From positions 29,471 to 93,470 of the forward strand of contig DATAUK010000009.1 of NCBI GenBank assembly GCA_036268295.1: a stretch of DNA of 64,000 bases, in the 5' to 3' direction. Positions 59,496 to 64,000 of this stretch are shown piece after piece. The position numbers and the translations under genes were made by a program. The DNA comes from DATAUK01 sp036268295 (GTDB lineage: Bacteria; Actinomycetota; Actinomycetes; JAFAQI01). Within the stretch, counting starts at the first letter, position 1, and each line of letters begins with the position of its first letter. Below the pieces are notes generated by a model. It was not told the DNA's origin. It did not search any database and saw only the letters and a program-made list of their open reading frames with translations.

Positions 59496-60989
59496 ATGGG
59501 TTCTCGCGCACGGGCCGCGTTGCTGGCTGCCGGGGTGACAGTTCTTGCGACGCTCGCGCCTGCCGCCGCCAGCCCGAGCGGGACACCGCCGGCGGCACCG
59601 ACCGGGATCCACGTACAGAAGGTGAGCTCCTCGTCGTTCACGGTCACGCTCCACAAGGCAGCCCATGCGAAGACGTACCGGCTCTACGTTGCGACGAAGA
59701 CCTCTCGGCTCGGCTCGCACTACCTCGGCGGGGACCGGTCGGTGACGTCCAAGCACCCGACCCTCACGATCAAGCGGCTGGGCTACCAGCTCGCGCCGTA
59801 CTACTTCCGGGTCGAGACCTTCAACGGCCCGCGGCACACGCTGTCCAACTCACTGGGCACCGTCTTCCTGCGCCCGAAGGCACCGCGTCGTCTGCACTCG
59901 GTCGCCACCTCGTCCAAGGCCTACCTGACGTGGCAGGCCGGGAAGGTCTCCGGCTTCACCATCGAGCAGGCCACCAACCACGCGATGACCGCGCACCGGC
60001 GGCTGTACAAGATCCGCGGCACTACCGGGCAGTTCACGCCGTACGGTCTGGCCAAGGGAGCGACGTACTACTACCGGGTCCGCGCTGTGAATGGCTCGAC
60101 CGACTCGGCGTACTCCCGCGTGGTGAGTGCGCAGGCCAGGACCCTCGAGCAACCGGTCCGCGTCATGACCTACAACGTCCTCGAGGCCATCGGCGACGGC
60201 CGGCGGGAGGGCGGCAACGTCGTCGCACCGTGGTCGCAGCGCAAGGCTGTCGTCGCCAAGCTGATCAAGCAGGGTGACCCGGACGTCGCCGGCATCCAGG
60301 AGGCCGGGTCCTGGCTCGACCACCCGGGCGGCACCGAGCAGATCTACTCCCTGATGGCCGCACTCGGTGGCGAATACACGCTCGCGCACACCGAAATTCC
60401 ACCGGGTCAGCTGCACTTCACCCGGATCGGCGTCGACATCATCTACAAGTCCTCGGTCTACAAAGCGGTAGGCAAGGGTGGTCACTGGAACATCGGCCAG
60501 ACCCGCTGGGCGGCCTGGCAGGAGTTGCAGAACCGCGCGACGGGTGCGAAGTTCCTGTTCGTCTCGACCCATCTGCTCGACCCGAGCAGCCTCGCGAACG
60601 ACCGGCGGCGGGAAGCCGAAACCAAGACGATGGTCAAGAACGGTCGCGCGCTCGCGGCGCGCCGCCACGTGCCGATCGTCTACGTCGGCGACTTCAACTC
60701 CGACCAAGCCCATCCCCTCAACGGCCCGCCGATCGCGATGCGGTCGCTCGACATCGCCGACTCCTGGAACGCCGCGCAGCACCGAACCCAGGCGTTGTAC
60801 AACTCGGCGGAGGGCTACTACCGGCGGCCGCCGAAGAAGAACTCGCGAATCGACTACGTCTGGGCGCCGCCCGGGGTCGCGGTTGCGTCCTGGGGCCTGG
60901 TCATGGATCTGCGGCACGGCAAGTTCGTCGGCACCATCGGCTCCGACCACAACCCGGTCGTGGTCAACCTGCGGTTCCCGTACTCCTGA
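59496..60989 (+). CDS. Secreted FN3-containing endonuclease/exonuclease/phosphatase-family protein, copy 2
   Basis: A 497-residue paralogue of the preceding gene with the same order: signal peptide (AALLAAGVTVLATLAPAAA), two FN3 domains (GIHVQKVSSSSFTVTLH; FTIEQATNHAMT) and an EEP domain with MTYNVLEA, GIQEAGSW, FVSTHLLD, YVGDFNSDQAH and IGSDHNPVV. All metal and catalytic residues are kept, so both copies should be active. AAGGAG lies 10 bases before the ATG. It arose by tandem duplication. Its stop overlaps the sulfotransferase-like start by one base (TGATG). Confidence 0.9.
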   Translation: MGSRARAALLAAGVTVLATLAPAAASPSGTPPAAPTGIHVQKVSSSSFTVTLHKAAHAKTYRLYVATKTSRLGSHYLGGDRSVTSKHPTLTIKRLGYQLAPYYFRVETFNGPRHTLSNSLGTVFLRPKAPRRLHSVATSSKAYLTWQAGKVSGFTIEQATNHAMTAHRRLYKIRGTTGQFTPYGLAKGATYYYRVRAVNGSTDSAYSRVVSAQARTLEQPVRVMTYNVLEAIGDGRREGGNVVAPWSQRKAVVAKLIKQGDPDVAGIQEAGSWLDHPGGTEQIYSLMAALGGEYTLAHTEIPPGQLHFTRIGVDIIYKSSVYKAVGKGGHWNIGQTRWAAWQELQNRATGAKFLFVSTHLLDPSSLANDRRREAETKTMVKNGRALAARRHVPIVYVGDFNSDQAHPLNGPPIAMRSLDIADSWNAAQHRTQALYNSAEGYYRRPPKKNSRIDYVWAPPGVAVASWGLVMDLRHGKFVGTIGSDHNPVVVNLRFPYS

Positions 60990-62191
60990 TGGAGCCACTG
61001 CCGCCGGACGTGGTGGTGCTCCACATCGGCCCGCACAAGACCGGCACTACCGCGTTGCAAAGCGCGTTTCACCACAACCGCGACGAGCTTGCCAAACACA
61101 ACGTGCGGTACGCCGGTCGTGGCCGCCAGTCGATGTTGGCCGCGCTCGCCATGACCGGCCGGCCCGGTCGCCGCGGTGACACCAAGGCCACGCCGCGTCA
61201 CTGGCGGGACCTGGTCGACGAGGTCAGGGGCGCTCGCGGCCAACGGGTCGTGGTCAGCAGTGAGTTCTTCGCCGACTCCGAACATGATGTTCCCCAGCGG
61301 GTCGTCGACGGCCTCGGTCGCGACCGGGTGCACGTCATCATCACGCTGCGACCGCTGGCGCGGATCCTTCCCTCGCAGTGGCAGCAGTACGTGCAGAACG
61401 GCCAGCGCAAGAGATATCCGGCCTGGCTGAAGCAGGTGCTGATCGAGCGGCCGTTCGACCGCACGATGGGTACGTTCTGGCGACGCCACAATCACGGTGA
61501 GCTGGTCAAGCGATGGGCGGGCGTCCTCGAGCCGGACCGGCTGACGGTCATCGTGCTCGACGAGTCCAACCGCCGGATGCTGCTCGACACCTTCGAGTCG
61601 ATGCTCGACCTGCCGCACGGTGTGCTGGTGCCCGAGCAGGACGCGTCCAACCGGTCGCTGACCCTCGGTGAGGTGGAGGTCATCCGGCTGCTGAACGTAG
61701 AGTTCCTGCGACGGCGCTGGCCCAATAGCCTCTACGGGCGAATCGTGCGCAACGGGGTGGCGAAGAAGCTGCTGAAACGCCCACCGGACCCCGATGAGCC
61801 AATCATCACGACGCCGCGATGGGCGCTGAAGCGAGCGGGTGAGATCGGGCAAGCCACCGTCGAGGCGATCGACGCAGTCGGGGTGAACGTCATCGGCGAT
61901 CTCGCCTCACTCGCGATGGTGCCGGCACCACGTCCTCGCGCCACCGACGCGACCAGCGACCCGGCGATCCCGGCCAGCGCGGCTGTCCTCGCGATCATCG
62001 GCACGCTGATGGCTGGTCGGGGCATTGAGTGGCCAGTGAACAAGCGCCCTGCCGGCAAGCCGGCCGCCGCCGAGGCACCCCTCGAGGCGGGCAGTCTCGA
62101 CGGGTTCAGCAGCGCACTGCTGATCCGTACCGCGGCGGGTCGAATCAAGCGCCGGGTCCTGATCAGGGCCCGGGCGCGCATTCCTCACTAA
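60989..62191 (+). CDS. Sulfotransferase-like P-loop protein
   Basis: A 400-residue protein. The 5'-PSB-like loop VLHIGPHKTGTTALQSAF at the N-terminus would hold the sulfate end of PAPS. VVVSSEFFAD and VHVIITLRPLARILPSQWQQY match the 3'-phosphate-binding region, with a conserved Arg and Ser. The middle is helical; the C-terminal ~130 residues include a moderately hydrophobic stretch (AAVLAIIGTLMAGRG) and a basic tail. It overlaps the previous gene by one base, so the sulfotransferase and the secreted hydrolases are coexpressed. I infer that it modifies an envelope or secreted glycan or lipid. Acceptor unknown. Confidence 0.8.
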   Translation: MEPLPPDVVVLHIGPHKTGTTALQSAFHHNRDELAKHNVRYAGRGRQSMLAALAMTGRPGRRGDTKATPRHWRDLVDEVRGARGQRVVVSSEFFADSEHDVPQRVVDGLGRDRVHVIITLRPLARILPSQWQQYVQNGQRKRYPAWLKQVLIERPFDRTMGTFWRRHNHGELVKRWAGVLEPDRLTVIVLDESNRRMLLDTFESMLDLPHGVLVPEQDASNRSLTLGEVEVIRLLNVEFLRRRWPNSLYGRIVRNGVAKKLLKRPPDPDEPIITTPRWALKRAGEIGQATVEAIDAVGVNVIGDLASLAMVPAPRPRATDATSDPAIPASAAVLAIIGTLMAGRGIEWPVNKRPAGKPAAAEAPLEAGSLDGFSSALLIRTAAGRIKRRVLIRARARIPH

Positions 62192-62206
62192 TCAGACCGC
62201 TCGACT

Positions 62207-62237
62207 TTGCCGGAGAGCATCAGACCCGGGCTAGTCT
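62207..62237 (+). promoter_or_regulatory. Candidate sigA promoter
   Basis: TTGCCG at 62207-62212 and TAGTCT at 62232-62237 are separated by 19 bases. The transcription start would fall near 62244, leaving a short leader with GGGAGAGG before the GTG at 62268. Confidence 0.45.
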
Positions 62238-62267
62238 GGCCGCACTTGAGCACGGGAGAGGCAGTTC

Positions 62268-63470
62268 GTGAGCAGCCCACGTCACACGGCGGTGAGCACC
62301 GCCAAAGAAGCATCCCCGGACAAGATCGGCGCTGCTCCAAAGACGCGCCGCAAGTCGGCGATTGCCGTCGTCGGCGACCCGGAGGCGACCGACGCCGTGG
62401 CCGGCTCGAGCCCGCCGCCGGCCGATGAGCCCGACGCGGCGGCTGCCCTCCCGGTCATCGACCCCGAGGCCGAGCCGCCGGCGAGCGAGCTGGTCGAGGA
62501 GGACGAGGAAGAAGAGATCGAGGTCGTCGCCGAGGAGGACAACTCCGGGCCGTCGACCGACCTCGTCCGCGCCTATCTCAAGGAGATCGGCCGGGTCGCG
62601 CTGCTCAACGCCGAGCAGGAGGTCAACCTCGCCAAACGGATCGAGGCCGGGCTGTTCGCAGCCGAGCGGATTCGCCAGGGGGAGACCGGCGAGTTGAAGG
62701 TCAGCAAGGCGCTCGTCAAGGACTACGACTGGCTGACCGCCGATGGCCAGCGCGCGAAGGACCATCTGCTCGAGGCCAACCTGCGCCTCGTCGTGTCCGT
62801 CGCCAAGCGTTACACCGGTCGCGGCATGGCGTTCCTGGACCTGATCCAAGAAGGCAACCTCGGCCTGATCCGCGCGGTCGAGAAGTTCGATTACACCAAG
62901 GGCTACAAGTTCTCGACGTACGCGACGTGGTGGATCCGCCAGGCGATCACGCGCGCGATGGCCGACCAGGCACGCACCATCCGGATCCCGGTCCACATGG
63001 TCGAGCAGATCAACAAACTGACCCGGGTGCAGCGCCAGATGCTTCAGGACCTCGGTCGCGAGCCGACTGCCGACGAGCTCGCCAAAGAGCTCGACATGAC
63101 TCCCGACAAGGTCGTCGAGATCCAGGGATACGCCCGCGAGCCGGTCTCGCTCGAGCAGAACGTCGGCGACGAGGGTGATAGCCAGCTCGGTGACTTCATC
63201 GAAGACGCCGACGCGCCGATCGCCGCCGAAGTGGTTTCCTTCGGGCTGCTCCAGCGCGAGCTCGACAGCGTCCTGAAGACGCTGCCGGAGCGCGAGGCTG
63301 CGGTGGTCGCGCTGCGTTTCGGGCTCACCGATGGCCAGCCGCGCACGCTCGATGAGATCGGCCGCGAGTTCGGCCTGACCCGCGAGCGGATCCGCCAGAT
63401 CGAGGCGAAGACACTGTCCAAGCTGCGCCACCCGAGCCGCTCGCAGAAGCTGCGCGACTACCTCGAATAG
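62268..63470 (+). CDS. sigA: Principal RNA polymerase sigma factor
   Basis: A 400-residue group 1 sigma-70 (HrdB/SigA type). The N-terminal ~90 residues are Ala/Pro-rich and then very acidic (EEDEEEEIEVVAEED). Region 1.2 is DLVRAYLKEIGRVALL; region 2 is NLRLVVSVAKRYTGRGMAFL, DLIQEGNLGLIRAVEKFDY and FSTYATWWIRQAITRAM; region 3 is RIPVHMVEQINKL; region 4 has LPEREAAVVALRFGL, the helix-turn-helix TLDEIGREFGLTRERIRQIE and a C-terminus of LSKLRHPSRSQKLRDYLE. GGGAGAGG precedes the GTG by 6 bases. It is shorter than mycobacterial SigA because the disordered N-terminus is reduced. An integrase gene begins five bases downstream on the other strand. Confidence 0.98.
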   Translation: MSSPRHTAVSTAKEASPDKIGAAPKTRRKSAIAVVGDPEATDAVAGSSPPPADEPDAAAALPVIDPEAEPPASELVEEDEEEEIEVVAEEDNSGPSTDLVRAYLKEIGRVALLNAEQEVNLAKRIEAGLFAAERIRQGETGELKVSKALVKDYDWLTADGQRAKDHLLEANLRLVVSVAKRYTGRGMAFLDLIQEGNLGLIRAVEKFDYTKGYKFSTYATWWIRQAITRAMADQARTIRIPVHMVEQINKLTRVQRQMLQDLGREPTADELAKELDMTPDKVVEIQGYAREPVSLEQNVGDEGDSQLGDFIEDADAPIAAEVVSFGLLQRELDSVLKTLPEREAAVVALRFGLTDGQPRTLDEIGREFGLTRERIRQIEAKTLSKLRHPSRSQKLRDYLE

Positions 63471-63475
63471 GCGGT

Positions 63476-64000
63476 CTATGTGGCGCTGACCTGCGGTTTC
63501 TCTGAATCAGTCCGCGCAGAGTCCGCGGGAGCTCCCAGCCACGCATCGACGGCCGACCTCGTCTGCTCCTCAGAGTCGGGCCACAGGTGCCCGTACACGT
63601 CGAGCGTGACCATGGCCGAGGCGTGCCCCATCCGGGCCTGGATCGTCTTGACCGACTCCCCCGCGGCGATCAACGCTGAGGCATAGGCATGGCGACAGTC
63701 GTGAAGCCTCAGACCGACTGATTCCGCCTTGAGGCACGCTGCTCGCCACGCTCGGTTCGCCTCACTGAGCCTAAAACCGCGACCGTCATCCTCGCGGAAG
63801 ACCAGCCCTGACTTACGACCAGTCGCCGCAAGATGAGCTGCCAGCGCCTCACCGACAACATCCGGAAGCGGCACCGTCCGATATGACGCCGCGGTCTTCA
63901 GCGGCGCCGTATTGCGCTTCCCGTCGAGCTGCCGGCTGACAATCACGATTCGGCGCAGGAAGTCCACGTCGGCGACCTCAAGGCCAAAGATCTCCCCCGG
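63476..64000 (-). CDS. Tyrosine recombinase/integrase, N-terminus beyond window edge
   Basis: 175 C-terminal residues of a phage-type integrase are visible; the gene begins to the right of base 64000. The frame enters as PGEIFGLEVADVDFLRR, the segment just after the first catalytic Arg of the family. Then TAASYRTVPLPDVVGEAL, LRLHDCRHAYASALIAAG (the HxxR box, with His and Arg) and the final MGHASAMVTLDVYGHL with the catalytic His and nucleophile Tyr. The visible catalytic residues are intact, so the enzyme may be functional. It points toward sigA and stops five bases from it. This suggests one end of an integrated element here; the cargo lies outside the window. Confidence 0.9.
   Translation of the reverse strand, partial: PGEIFGLEVADVDFLRRIVIVSRQLDGKRNTAPLKTAASYRTVPLPDVVGEALAAHLAATGRKSGLVFREDDGRGFRLSEANRAWRAACLKAESVGLRLHDCRHAYASALIAAGESVKTIQARMGHASAMVTLDVYGHLWPDSEEQTRSAVDAWLGAPADSARTDSEKPQVSAT

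Overview
The window is very GC-rich, densely packed DNA from an actinomycete (Actinomycetota). The evidence is pervasive GTG starts, overlapping ATGA/GTGA stop-start junctions, several genes of actinobacteria-type families (DUF3000, DUF3710, DUF3093, DUF4193, DUF4235, DUF7455, TIGR03085), and a gene order matching the hemE-to-sigA block of Mycobacterium tuberculosis as I remember it (about Rv2678c to Rv2703). I cannot name the genus; no mycolic-acid genes are visible and nothing forces a mycobacterial assignment.

Layout. 1-25305 is largely the conserved housekeeping block: hemE (cut by the left edge), a DMT transporter, DUF3000, RNase D, dxs, an ECF sigma factor with its probable membrane regulator, a TRAM-domain RNA methyltransferase, a KimA-like potassium permease, two TrkA-type proteins, an OB-fold protein, DUF3710, dut, DUF3093, DUF4235, a hydrolase and DUF4193. 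Inserted in it at 2357-7285 is a signalling module: a secreted subtilase with a W-S-rich repeat tail, a membrane sensor-like protein and a histidine kinase in one operon, divergent from a NarL-type response regulator. 25497-34729 carries gamma-carbonic anhydrase, a divergent acyl-CoA ligase / two-subunit acyl-CoA dehydrogenase locus, a glycosyltransferase, a GMC oxidoreductase and a lytic transglycosylase. 34783-39224 is a succinate dehydrogenase operon (sdhC-sdhA-sdhB) whose last gene is suhB, apparently with a CTG start.

39377-49189 holds a DUF7455 protein, ABC transporters including a DrrAB pair, an 80-bp inverted-repeat element, and an aceB-glcD-glcE-glcF operon that would convert glycolate through glyoxylate to malate. 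49204-55193 is a tightly coupled four-gene cluster: fatty acyl reductase fused to a HAD phosphatase, a zinc alcohol dehydrogenase, a LarA-like nickel-enzyme homologue and a PlsC acyltransferase. It looks like an uncharacterised lipid pathway and is my main candidate for something new. 55224-62191 carries a small unknown protein, a spermidine-synthase-like protein, succinate-semialdehyde dehydrogenase, two tandem secreted FN3-endonuclease/phosphatase paralogues and a sulfotransferase-like protein. sigA (62268-63470) follows, and an integrase gene runs off the right edge five bases after it.

At least nine genes have a TANNNT hexamer ending 6-7 bases before a GTG or ATG start and no Shine-Dalgarno sequence, the signature of leaderless transcription. 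No rRNA, tRNA or CRISPR array was recognised. The only gene-free gap over 300 bases is 6300-6604.
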